Assembly (NCBI RefSeq): GCF_018691265.1
Contig: NW_024881277.1
Span: 7,392,528-7,456,527 of the forward strand
DNA from: Tyto alba
Lineage: Eukaryota > Chordata > Aves > Strigiformes > Tytonidae
Direction of reading: 5' to 3'
DNA: 64,000 nt
Part shown: positions 11,841 through 22,801 of the stretch, in pieces
How positions within the stretch are numbered: the first letter of the stretch is position 1
How the letters are laid out: each line of letters begins with the position of its first letter
Notes under the pieces: generated by a model
Database searches by the model: none
What the model saw: only the letters and a program-made list of their open reading frames with translations
Told to the model about the DNA's origin: nothing
Position numbers and translations under genes: made by a program

Positions 11841-12260
11841 GGTCCCTCAGCCACCCCACAGACCCCAAACTCCATCCTCAGAGATCTCGTTTGAAGCTTC
11901 TCCATTTCCCATCCATTCCTCCAGAACAGAGAGCCCCACCCCAGACACACTAGTCCAGATGTGGCCACACCAGTACTGTGTGAACGGGGATGATAATCCC
12001 CTTCTCTGGGTGGCCACGCTCCTCCTAACTCTGCCCTGTTTGCACTTGGCCTTATTCATGCTGATCATGCCCCGCTGGCTCACATGGCATCCCTTATAAC
12101 ACCCTGGATCTTCTCACGACAGTCAGTCCTGGGCTGGTCAAGTCCCAGCCTGCCCTCCTGTGTTGGGTTATTCTCTCCCCAGTAAGTGACTGGCCACTTC
12201 GACTTGTAAAACTTCACGAGGTTTCTACTGCCAAATCCCAGAGTTTCTCAAGGTGCCCCA
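11841..12260 (-). mobile_element. CR1-like LINE fragment
   Basis: The sequence has the phrasing of CR1 in antisense, for example 'gatgtggccacaccagta' followed by 'cccgctggctcacatgg', and then the usual block near 'tgtaaaacttcacgaggtt'. Frames are broken. It belongs to a stretch (11,850-13,840) present only in copy A. The call is by resemblance of short blocks. Confidence 0.55.
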
Positions 12261-12930
12261 CGAGTGAATGTTAATTGGGCAACATTTTAATGCCAGGCAG
12301 AAGTGACCTGGCAGCCAGCACCCGAGGGGACACCATGTGCTGCTGTGCTGCAGAGGCCCCTGCTCAGCCACCCCAGCAGTGCTGGAGGCAGGCGATGCCC
12401 TCCACCACCCCGCAGGTACTCTGCCTCTCTGCCAGCTCCTGCTCCAGAAGGGACCCCATATGTCCTGGGACACACGGGTGCTCCAGTTACACCAGGGCAG
12501 TGGCCACCTCTGTGTGGATAGCAGAATCGTGTCCTGAATGTATATTTTGGAAAAAACTTCTAATTCAGCATAAAAGAACTCGATATAATAGATGAGAAAG
12601 TCTTCATTTCCAGCATTGTGAGGTTTTTAAGGAAGTTTCATTCTAGTTTACCTAGTCTTTTATTAACAGCACCAGGTGTATGTCCTATCAAACTGATTAT
12701 GCTCTCTTGCTCTGTGGAAATAGTTTTATGCAGACACTTATCACAATAGATTTTCTTACCTATAGTTGAAATGGAGAAATATTGCTCAGAAGAGCTACCG
12801 TGTTTATACAGGCACATTATTTATTCTACTTGTGCCTCTCTGTGATCTCTCCTTCCTCCATCTATTTTAACTTCAATGAGAAAGATCCCATGTGTCATAG
12901 AAGTCCTGCTGGAAGAGACCTGAACACTGT
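12261..12930. other. Unassigned, weak OR-flank similarity
   Basis: Part of 12,300-12,550 weakly resembles 4,620-4,800, which lies upstream of an OR fragment. Nothing else is recognised. Confidence 0.4.
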
Positions 12931-13560
12931 CTTGTCTGATTCTCCCTCTCAAGGCAGGGTGAACTAAATGAGGTAGCTGAAAGGCTCCCCCAGCTTGCCA
13001 TCATCCACAAAGGACATGAAGGTGAGCTCCATCCTGTCATACAAGGAGATAATAAAGATGTTCAACAGTGTTGGCCCAAGTGCTGGTCACTGAGGGAGGT
13101 CGCTAGTGACTGGTTCTCAGGAAGATTCTGTATCACCGATGACATCTGGGACTGATCGTCCAGCTAAACTCCCACCCATTTCATCATCGACTTCTTCAGC
13201 CCAGATAGCACCAATCTGGCTGTAAGGAGACCATGGGAGACCATGTCTAAGGCCCTGTTAAATTCCAGGCACACAACATTGCCTACATTCCCCTCCCGTA
13301 CACCTTCAATAATCTTTTTCTTTTCTTTCAATGGCCTGTAGGAGGACTTGTCCCACCACCTTCCCCCTTCCCAGGGGCTGAGGTGAAGGTGGCCATTGTA
13401 ATTCTCACAAACTTCTTTCTTGTACTTCTCGAAGAGAAGTGTGATGTTTGTAATTTCTGAGGACCAGGGAACTTCCCCAATTGCTCTGGGTTTTCAGAGA
13501 TGTTTGAGAAAGGTCCATGATAACACTGTCCAGCTCCACCAACACCTCTTTGTCCCTTCC
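12931..13560 (-). mobile_element. Diverged CR1-like reverse transcriptase fragment
   Basis: On the minus strand there is a 'NVVCLEFNRALDMVS' block near 13,250, matching the CR1 'YLDFSKAFDTVS' motif. Near 13,010-13,070 there is a 'LLNIFI' block followed by 'FVDDGKLG', equivalent to 'FADDTKLG' with the catalytic DD kept. It is older than the CR1 copies at 7.6 kb and 26.6 kb and is interrupted by stops. It is absent from copy B. Confidence 0.65.
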
Positions 13561-13734
13561 CACACCAAAAACCTTCTAAATATCACACATTTCCACAGAA
13601 ATGCCCAGGACAGAGCACATGCTTGCCCTTCTCCTCTGGTCCTGTTCATCAGAGAACCAGAAAGGATTTCTGCCTGCAGCCCACAACTCTGACGGGGTGT
13701 CTCTGCAGCTCACAGCTTGCCTGAGAATTTTTCT

Positions 13735-13930
13735 TAGTGTTGTTTGTATCCCCCAGAATATCTCTGGTTCACAGTCTGTAAATGAGGGTATTGATCAGGG
13801 GCATGAGGATAGTGTAGAAAAAAAATTTTGTCAAACTATCTAAGGAGGCCACAGCGCTGTATCAGGGACAAGAATGACATGATGACTGCAGATGACATCA
13901 ATACCCCTAGCCAGGGTGCAGCTGCCTTCT
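13735..13930 (-). pseudogene. Olfactory receptor remnant, second type, copy A
   Basis: The minus strand keeps a TM7-like block ('PLINTLIY') near 13,760-13,800 and, after a deletion, a short block corresponding to the second extracellular loop region ('FLSLIQRCG') near 13,860-13,900. The paralogue in copy B (31,480-31,640) keeps 'GHLFCDFTG', a typical OR motif. Most of the receptor is lost. It resembles the OR at 59,845-60,783 rather than the OR14-like copies. Confidence 0.55.
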
Positions 13931-15871
13931 CAGAACAGACCTGCCAGTTTGGGAATCTTGCAAAGAGAAGTAGGTGGCACACAGCCCGGTACTGTCCTTA
14001 GGATGTGGCCACCAGTGGGAAACACTCAGCACGTGCAAAAGGTGCCAAAACCAGCACTGACACTGTTGTGAGCAGAGGTGGTACCTACAAGGAAGAACGT
14101 TTGCTTCTTTGTTAGTTGCTTCAATCAATTGTAAAGGAAGTTGGGAGAGGTGAAAGATGAAGGCATGTGTGCCTCTGAGTGCATTCACACTCCCTAGATG
14201 TGCTCTGTGCCTTCTGAAAGGTGATAAATGCCTTCTTCTGAAAGGCAGTGTCACTCATGCTTGCAGAACCCCTTCTGAGTGTGCAGGTGAGATGCTCCCC
14301 AGGGCAGCTTCTTTCATTCTGTGCATTTGAAGGCAGGGCCAGACAGCCAAGGAAGGGTGATGAAGCAGATAGAGGCTTTTGCAATTAGCCTGTCCAAGGA
14401 GGCCGAGATGATTCTCACTGGGAAGGTGGGGTTGTTCCTGCAGTCACACACAGAAGTGTCAGGGCTCTGTCAGGTGCCCACAGCTGAGCTGGCCTCGGGC
14501 ACTCCTCTTACACACAGGGCTGTTCAGAGACACGAGTCCTTCCCTTGCACACACAGAGGCAGTGCACTGCAGGAGCCATAGTGTCTCTCTGAACTCCTGC
14601 TGCCACCCCCAGAGTCTGGGAGGCACCTCATCCCTGCGGTGCTTGCCCTGTTCTGCACCCGTGGGAGATGCCCCAAGGCATGAGAATGGACACAGGGACC
14701 GCGGTTCAGGGAAGAACCTCCCAGTGCTGCATTCAGGGGGTTTCCTCGGGGATGTCAGTCTCTACGTGAAGGGACCCCAAGAGATGGTCTGTGCCACAGA
14801 CCTTCATGGCAACCCCAGGAATAGCTGGTGGATTTTGTGCTCACTCTGGTTCATCTCACCGCTCACACATGATGTGCAGGTTTATGCTTTGTCTGTACAA
14901 TGCAAACACGGACTTCTGACCTAGTCCTTTGTTGTCCTTCTGTGGAAGTATGAAAAACCTATCTGATCTGAGGTAAGAGGTCCATGCTGGAAATGGTGGT
15001 TGTTATTGTCTGGTCTGTGGCAATTGCCCTGGGGCTGCTTCCCCGGGGTGTCCAGCACACACGGGCACAGCCCAGCCCATGCTTTCCTGGTCCTTCAGGT
15101 CTCTCACAGGAGCCTGGCTGTACAAGGACACTGCTGTGAGCCCCCACCCTACACATGCACACACTTCCACACTTCACTGGTGGTTTCTCTCCCAGACAAT
15201 TTCCTGGGCATGGTCTTGAGAGCAACTCTGGAAGAAGACCTGAGCCTTCCTGCACTGCCCTGAGGAGATCCCCTTGTCTGATGGAAACGCTGTTATGAAG
15301 GCCAGCTCTGTCACGGATGTACCCACTGCCTGTCCCTACCTGCGGTCAAAGGACTGCCACACCATGGGACAGTGACCAAGGCACAAAACCACTCAGATCT
15401 TAGACCAATACAAGGGCTCAGGAGCAGAAAGTGGAAGTGGAAAATGAGCAGCACTGGAAAGACCAAGTGGTTGTGTTTTTTGGAAGCACTACTGTGCCGT
15501 GGTGCTTTTCCCATCCAACTCTGCACACAGGCACTAACCCAGCAGGTCGGGAGATGGCCTTGGAGGAATGATCTCAGAGAAACATGTTGCTGCAGCATCC
15601 TTTATCTTGTTTAAACAGAAAGGAAGCACAGGTCCTAATTTACACAGTCTCTAGGTCACACAAAAGCTTGATAGTTGCATTATTAGAAAAAGGTCAAATA
15701 ATGACAATTCTTTGTAGAGAACACCATGTAAATTAAAGAAAGCAAAAAAGCCCACCCAACCCCAACAAAAAACAACAAAAGCTACAGATTATGCACTGGG
15801 ATGTAATGATTTAAAATATGAGTGGTTTACAGAAGACAGGTACTTTATTTTTTCACAAAATCATTCTGTTA
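13931..15871. other. OR14-like 3' flank, copy A
   Basis: 13,931-14,350 matches 31,560-32,045; 14,890-15,871 matches 32,045-33,009; 14,580-15,840 also matches the inverted copy at 58,200-59,400. The piece 14,350-14,890 is lost from copy B but kept in the inverted copy, so it is ancestral and copy B has a deletion. No gene. Confidence 0.7.
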
Positions 15872-16825
15872 TCATTTCCTCAGGGCATCCTTGATCTCCT
15901 GGTTCCTCATGCTGTAGATGAGGGGGTTCACTGCTGGAGGCACCACCGAGTACAGAAATGACACCACCAGGTCCAGGGATGGGGAGGAGATGGAGGGGGG
16001 CTTTCAGGTAGGCAAAGATGCCAGTGCTGACAAACAGGGAGACCACGGCCAGGTGAGGGAGGCACGTGGAAAAGGCTTTGTGCCTTCCCTGCTCAGAGGG
16101 GATCCTCAGCACGGCCCTGAAAATCTGCACATAGGAAAAAAGAATGAAAACAAAACACCCAAATCCTAAACAGGCACTAACCACAAGGAGCCCAGCTTCC
16201 CTGAGGTAGGAATCTGAGCAAGAAAGCTTAAGAATCTGGGGGATTTCACAGAAGAACTGGTTTATGGAATTGCCTTGGCAGAGTGGTAGGGAAAATGTGT
16301 TGGGAGTGTGCAGGAGAGAATAGAGAAATCCAGTGCCCCAGGCAGCTGCTGCCATGTGGACACAAGCTCTGCTGTCCAGGAGGGTCCCGTAGTGCAGGGG
16401 TTGGCAGATGGCAACGTAGCGGTCATAGGCCATGATGGTGAGAAGAGAAAACTCTGCAGTTATCAAGAAGAGAAAGAAAAAGAGCTGTGCAGCGCATCCC
16501 AAGTAGGAGATGTCCCTGGTGTCCCAGAGGGTGAATTGGCCATGGCTTTGGGGAGAGTGGTGGAGATGGAGCCCAGGTCAATGAGGGAGAGGTTGAGGAG
16601 GAAGAAGTACATGGGGGTGTGGAGGTGGTGGTCACAGGTGATGGCTGTGATGATGAGGCCGTTTCCCAGGAGGGCAGCCAGGTAGATGCCCAGGAAGAGC
16701 CAGAAGTGCAAGAGCTGCAGCTCCCGTCTGTCTGCAAATGCCAGGAGGAGAAATTCGGTGATGGAGCTGTCATTGAAAATTTGCTTCCACTGGTCATTGG
16801 GCACTGTCCATGGAGGAAAATACAT
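15872..16825 (-). pseudogene. OR14-like olfactory receptor pseudogene, copy A
   Basis: A full-length, seven-helix odorant receptor frame of about 954 bases, broken in two places. Starting at the ATG at 16,825 it has an N-linked glycosylation site, TM1 with 'LLGNGLIIT', 'HTPMYFFLLNLS' in TM2, 'MAYDRYVAIC' at the end of TM3, '[13 protein letters not shown]' in TM6 and '[11 protein letters not shown]'-like TM7 sequence before a stop at 15,872-15,874. One frameshift lies near 16,525-16,540, after TM2, and another near 16,000-16,008, between TM6 and TM7. ORs are single-coding-exon G-protein-coupled receptors in sensory neurons. The first ATG adds about 15 residues before the usual OR14 N terminus, as in the other two copies. 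Confidence 0.92.
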
Positions 16826-18767
16826 TGAAAAGTTAGGGTAGACTTCTCTGAGATAAAATCTACTCTGTATCTCTCAGCAACTGCCTCTCCCTTTTAACCA
16901 AGACCTTCGGCCAGTCCGTCCGGTGAGCTCAGGTTGGTGTTGGCTGAGGGTGCCCCATGGAGCAGGGGCTCTGCTGTGATCTCTGGAGGAGTCTGTCCTG
17001 CCAGACAACCACAGATAAATCGGAACACATGTGATCTGAGATTACATTCAGTCATGTTTCCAAAGAGGTTTTCAGCATGTTTGCAAACAATTCACCTGAC
17101 TGCAGGGCAGACCTCTGGGGATTATTTTTGTTCAGACTAGTTCTAGTTGTACCACCACACAAGGAGTGGTTTTAAGGCTGAAATTCTTGGCATTTCTGCT
17201 GCACTCCCAGTGAAAACTTCTGGGTCCTGAGAGGCCAAGGGTCTGTCCTGCAGTTCAGAGTGAGGAGAGTTGTTCTGTCCATCAACCCTGGTTTCCTCTG
17301 CTCTGTGTTGGCATCACTTTGAGCTGGATGATGATAGACAGATTTTCCCCAGACAAGAAACTGGACACTGCTGGGACTAGAGGAATCCAGTCTCCAAGCA
17401 CAGCTCTCCAAAGCCCTCAGCCCCTCTCATCACACCTGAGGAGGATCTCAGCTCTCCCCTCCCAGCCAGGGACACAGAGGGCTCATTGCAGCTGCCTGTG
17501 TGCAGATGCCCAGCAGCATTTCCATGGCCTTAGCACTGAGGTGTTTCCTCCCCTGGGGCTGCTGGATAACACAGAGATGTCCTGGGAAAGCTCTGCCCAC
17601 CTGGAGAGAAACCTGCAGCCCAGCACGAGCCCCTCAGAGCAAGAGTTGAGTGTCCTAAAATGAAGGTGTCCTGAAGAGAGAATTAGGTCCTTTATTTTCC
17701 CCTGATCCCAAAGATTATGAGGAGACTTTACTCCCATGGACACATCTGCACAGCAGGACCCACAGGGTTGGGCTCAGAAATGCAGCTTAACCCTGTACCC
17801 CCATCCCAGTAAGTCCAGGGATGACAGTAAGAGGAGTAGATACAGGAAAGCAAAAATGGAGAAATTCCCGAATGCTGGAACTGCTGCTAGAGGGAGAAAG
17901 GGACAGGCAGTTAGGTATTGAGTAAATTTTCCTCTTCAAGGCTGAGGCTGCTGCAAAGGTGCCCCATGGCCTTCAGGGCAGAGGCTGTTTTGAGTGAGAG
18001 AGGAGAGCAGGGGGTTGCTCCATGGAAGGCATCTGAACTGAAGGACTTGGCAGGGAGGAACTCAAATCCCCCCTCCCATGGTGTTCTGGGAGCAAATCCT
18101 TTTCCCTCCCTGTCCATGTCTCTGATACCCGGGGTTTTCCCTGCTGGGACCTGATTTTGTGTCCCCTTATCTCCTCCCTGTAAATGCTGCCAGCCCCCAT
18201 CCCACCCGCTGTGTGCTCAGCTCTGCCCTGCAGACCCCTCCTGGCAGCAGGACACTGCCCAGGGGCAGCTCTGTGTGTTCAGGGTCTCAGGAGCAGCTCA
18301 GAAAAGTGGTAATGAGAAAAGGGATCGAGTGCCTTCTCCACAATAAAAAAATAATCTAACCATTCCACCCAGTCAAACAAGAAAAGAAATCCGAAAGAGT
18401 CGCTGCATTTCAAGTGCAGTCTAGACATACTTCTTCAGAAGGACCCTCTGCAAAATCCTCAGAATGATTTGGAGCTGTGAGCAGCACTGTCATTTCTGTG
18501 ATGGGGGTCTCTCCTTCCCCTCACAGCTTCTCCCCACAACGCCGTGGGGAGCTCCCTGGGCAGGCTGAGTGCTGACCCTGGCAGGCGGCAGAGTCCCTGC
18601 CCCAGCACACAGCCCCCTGGGGTGCAGGGACCCTGCTGGGAAGGACAGCCCTGGGCACCCCTGCCTGCACACCCGGCTGCACACCCCTGCAGCCGGCCCC
18701 GCCAGAAGGCAGCCCTCATGCCCTGGCCCTCGCAGGGGGCACCAGGGAAGCCCTGCTCGGGAGCAGA
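16826..18767. other. OR14-like 5' flank, copy A
   Basis: Upstream region of the OR pseudogene, aligned to 33,977-35,859 in copy B. Just upstream of the coding start, a motif reading 'aagtctac' on the minus strand is shared with copy B and the inverted copy at 57,201. No promoter can be assigned with confidence, and no protein frame is conserved between the copies. Confidence 0.65.
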
Positions 18768-18802
18768 TCCTCCTCCTCCTCCTCCTCCTCCTCCTCCTCC
18801 TC
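18768..18802 (+). repeat. TCC microsatellite, copy A
   Basis: Eleven perfect TCC units plus a partial one. Leucine- and proline-rich frames running through it are repeat artefacts. The copy B equivalent (35,860-35,892) is slightly shorter and has a TTC interruption. Confidence 0.95.
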
Positions 18803-20170
18803 TAGGCAGGAGGCAGATTCCTGGCGGCTCTGCCGCCTTCCCCAGATCCCTCCCCGAGCTGCAGCTGCATTGCCCTGCACCCCCAGACTTACTGTGGCCA
18901 GGGCCCTGACGCTTTCTCCTCCTCGGAGCTCTCAGCAGCCTCCCAGCCCAGGCTGCCTTGAAGCTGTGTGTGCCTCGCTGCTCTGCCCTGGGTGCCTGCA
19001 GGCAGTGCCCTCAGCCCTGCTGCGCTTTGCAGAGGAGCTGCTCCTGGGCAGAGCTGTCTCTCTGCAGCGCTGCCCACTTGCCAGGAGCTCCCTCCGGCCC
19101 AGGAGCCCGGCCCAGCTCAGCACCACAGCAACAGCCCAAGGCACTTTAATGACCCCTCAGGAGGGTTTGGTGCCAACTCCATAAACCTCAGGCACTGAGA
19201 AGAACCTGGAAAAACCTCTGAAGAAATCAGAGTTAAATTGAAACTCCAAAGTTTCTTGTGGCTTTAATGGCTCCCACTGAGGGCCACTGCTGACAAAGCC
19301 TCCCCAGGCTCCGGTTAGAGCAGAAATTTGGAGGCAGTGACAACAGTTTCAGAAAAGCAAGGGAAAGATGTCTCTGATGCTCAAGTAAACCTGAATGTGT
19401 TGCATTAAGGCAAAGTACCAGGCCTTGTGCCCATTAACCAAATGGCCAAGCCACGACCCCCAGCCCCTGGGAAGGGAGATCCTGTCCCTCCCACATTCCT
19501 CAGGGCTCTTCCTGGGGTAGGGGTTATGGAGATGTGCACCTCCCAGGCTCCTGAGGATGCACAAGGAGGCCATGAGGCCCCCGTGCTGCAAGGGACTGTG
19601 CCTCCTCACAGGCATCAGTGGCAGAGACAACAGCCATGGCCAAAATCGTGATGGGGTTGAATTTATTGGGGTCTTTCAGCTTTTCCACAGTCTTCTGTCA
19701 TCTCCACTACAGGCTGTCCTATGGGGTTGCATCCCCTGCATTTCTTTCCCTGCAGGCTCTCCTCATCACCCCAACTGTCTCACCTCACTCCCACCTGAGC
19801 CTCTTCCTTCCTTTCCTGATCTCTCACCATCCTCCCTGGCTCTTGCTTGAAACACAAAGCCTTTGGCTGATCCAGGATTCTTCTGAGTGATGCGTTGCAT
19901 TGCTGCTTGTGTCCAGTCTGGCCTTCCCCAGCTGAACTTTTGTGGCATTATTTCTTTCTCATGCTGTTTTCCACTATGAAGAAAATCAACAGCTCTGAAA
20001 CCTCTCTTCAAGCACTGTCAGTCTACTCCTAGACTTTCCCATGTCTCCACTCCACTCTTCTACGACATTCAACCTCCCTATACTGTTCATGCTCTTGAGG
20101 CCTCCAAACCCCATCTTGGGAGATGTCTGGGCACTCGCCAAGTTGTTTGTATTAAAATAGAGCGGTCATA
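18803..20170. other. Duplicated GC-rich noncoding block, copy A
   Basis: Matches 35,893-37,290 closely. Overlapping frames at 18,870-19,200 on both strands also exist in copy B because the DNA is similar and GC-rich, but none resembles a known protein and several strands and frames are open at once. No gene called. Confidence 0.6.
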
Positions 20171-20179
20171 GGCCAAGAA

Positions 20180-21010
20180 AGACCAAGTGAGGGTTTTTAT
20201 CAGGCCCTGTATTGGCAGGACAAGGGACAACGTTTTTAGATTTAGATTTGATTTAAAGAAGAAATGTTTTACCATGAGATTGTGGAGAAAGTGGAACAGG
20301 TTGCCTAGAGAAGTTCCAGGGACGGACACATCCATCACCTTTTTGGGCAACCTGTTCCAGTGTCTCATCACCCTCACAGTAAAGAATATCTTCCTTAGAT
20401 CTCAGTCTAACCTCTTCTAATATTAAACCTTAACGTTTGACCTCTCCCCACAATCCCTGATCAAGAGTCTCCTGCCATGTTTCCTGCAGGACCCCTTTAA
20501 TTACTGGAAGACAGCAAGACGGTCTCTCCGGAGCCTTCTCTTCTTGAGGCTGAACACCCCCAGCTCTCTCAGCCTGTCCTCACAGGGGAGGTGCTCCAGC
20601 CCCCTGATCATCTTCATGGCTTCCTCTGGCCCAGCTCGAGCAGGTCCGTGTCCTTCTTATGCTGGCGGTCCCAGATCTGGACACAGCACTGCAAGTAGAG
20701 TCTCATAAGAGCGGAGTAGAGGGGGAGAAAAACTTCTCTCGACCTGCTGGCCACTCTTCTCTTCATGCAGCCCAGGGCACGGTTGGCTTTCTGGGCTGCG
20801 AGCTCACGTTGCTGGCTCATAGTCAGTTTTCCATCCACTCTTACCCCCAAGTATTTTTCTGCAGGGCTGCTCTTAATCCAGTCCTTGCCCAGCCTGTACC
20901 TGTGCTTAGGATTGCCCCGATGCATGGCCAGGACCTTGAACCTGGCCTTGCTGGAATTCAGGTGGTTTGCACAGACCCAGAATTTGTGCATGATAGAGCA
21001 GGGGAATGAG
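20180..21010 (-). mobile_element. Fold-back CR1 pair, copy A
   Basis: About 130 bases of a CR1 3' region on the plus strand (20,200-20,330, with the 'gaacaggttgcctagagaag' block) run directly into a longer minus-strand CR1 (20,335-21,010). The latter encodes 'SPAEKYLGVRVDGKL', 'KANRALGC' and 'SREVFLPLYSALMRL'. The two parts are inverted relative to each other and share the junction block. The same head-to-head structure is in copy B. Confidence 0.8.
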
Positions 21011-21899
21011 AGGATCCCAGGGCCAGGTGCTGGATAGATGGAAGGTTCAAGTCCAACTCTTGGAGGGATCCATTTTATCTATCTATTTAGGTACAGATGT
21101 TGTAGTACAATAGCCTAGCATAGCAACAGCCCACCCTTGTTTCTCTTTCTCCACTGCCCATGGTTTGGATTGCCCTAGACACCTTCCTTCCACCACGGGT
21201 CTTCCCTTGACAGTAATGTACTTATGGGCAGGGAGGTTGATTCAGTGTAGGGACAGGGCTGGCTCTAACAGGGACCATGAATTAGCTGCTGGGAGGTGAC
21301 AGAAAGGACATTTTACAAAGAACAAATTAATATGTATTGACCTCATTGTTTTTAGGAAGGCAAAGCTTGACTGGAGCTGGTGGTAGAAAGGAAAAGTCAA
21401 GAGCAAAAGGAAGACCTTCAATTACACATTAGAGACCAAGGCTGAAGTAGGAAAATACAGGTCTGCTGATGAATGGTGAGGGTGATTTAATAACAGCAGA
21501 GACAGGTGGGGATGGGGCACTCAATGTCCTCTTTGCCTAATTCTGTACTGAAAAGTTCTCCAGTCCTCTGTGCTGAGGGAAAGGGCTCAACGAGCAGGAC
21601 AGCACGCATTGGCAGGAACCTCAGGCAACCCAGCAAGGCCAAGTGCCCGTGTGTGACCCTGCAGGACATCCCCCTGGCAATGGCACAGGCTGGGAGCTGC
21701 CTGGCTGGGAGAAGCCCTGTGGGAAAGGTCTTGGTGGGTTGGAGAGGAGGCAGCCGTGTGCCCTGGCAGCAAGGGAGGCAAGCTGCACCCAGGCCTTTGT
21801 GGCCAGCAGGACGGCCAGGAGATCAAGACAGGGGCTTGTCCAGGTTACTGTGTCCAGATTGCAGATTCCCAGTACAGGAAGGATGTTGGCAAGCTGGAG
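21011..21899. other. Unassigned sequence between copies A and B
   Basis: Contains a plus-strand frame at 21,506-22,096, but its second half is CR1-derived and the first half has no recognisable motif. I do not call a gene. Confidence 0.5.
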
Positions 21900-22060
21900 G
21901 GGGTTCAGTGAATGGCCTCCAAGACAGGCCGGGGCTGGAACACTTTGTCTGTGAGGAGAGGCTGAGGGAGCTGGGCTTGTGCAGCCTGGAGAAGGGAAGG
22001 CTGAGGGGCACCTCCCTGCTGCCTCTCCACACCTATAAGGAGGTCTTCAAGAATACAGAA
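21900..22060 (+). mobile_element. Short CR1 fragment
   Basis: The plus strand encodes 'EERLRELGLCSLEKGRLRG', the C-terminal block of CR1 ORF2, followed by a lysine- and tyrosine-containing remnant. Both ends are missing. Confidence 0.7.
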
Positions 22061-22801
22061 TGGGGTTCTCCACCATGGAGCATGTTAAGAGGCTGAAAGA
22101 GGAGGGTTGGGTGAAACAGGGGATGTTCACCCTGGAGATAAGGAAATGATTTTCCCAGCAGTCTCAGGGCTAGTCCTGAGCAGGGTGGCCATCAGCCCTG
22201 CGTGCCCTCCTGTCTGCCATGGCTGCTCAGGTCACAAGAACAGAGGTGCCCCCAGAATCAGAACGCAGGTGGGTCTCTTCCACCTGCCTCAGCCCTCCCC
22301 TCCCCAAGGAAGGTCGTTTCTGTTGGGTGGCTTCTCAGATGCACTGGATGACCTCAGAATGCCTGCTGGCCAGCATGTCTCCTGAGGGCCAGCCAGGCTG
22401 CTGCAGTGGAAGCCACCTCATCATCATAACCATTCCTGCCATCTGCCCTTGGCCTGTCTCTCCCCGTCCTCTCTGTCCCTAGCTTGTCTCTGCTGGGTTG
22501 AACGTTTTTGCGATGCACGTCTTGTCCCCAAATTTCTGGGGCCAGCTGCTGGCCAATCAGGCTCCTGTAAGCAGTCGTGGCATCGCAATTACCACCACCA
22601 TTGGTGTTGCCTTTGCCCATCTCTCCCCATCCACTTCCTTGACTCCTCATCTCTGCTGCAGCCCATGTTCAACAGCCAAACCCAGCCCCTTTCCTGGCCT
22701 TTCCCTCTCCCCTGCCCTACGGCTGGACAGAACCAGCCTGGGACATGGTGTGTTTTGGCTTTGCATTTATTGTGACTTACGGTTGTGACTATATGTTGCT
22801 C
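22061..22801. other. Unassigned spacer
   Basis: Lies between a CR1 scrap and the start of copy B. No conserved frame, RNA or repeat recognised. Confidence 0.5.

Noticed and set aside
18544..18909. Proline- and leucine-rich frames across the TCC repeat
   Set aside because: Low-complexity artefact; several frames are open at once and the paralogue differs in repeat number.
21506..22096. 196-codon plus-strand frame
   Set aside because: Its C-terminal half is a CR1 ORF2 remnant and the rest has no recognisable motif.
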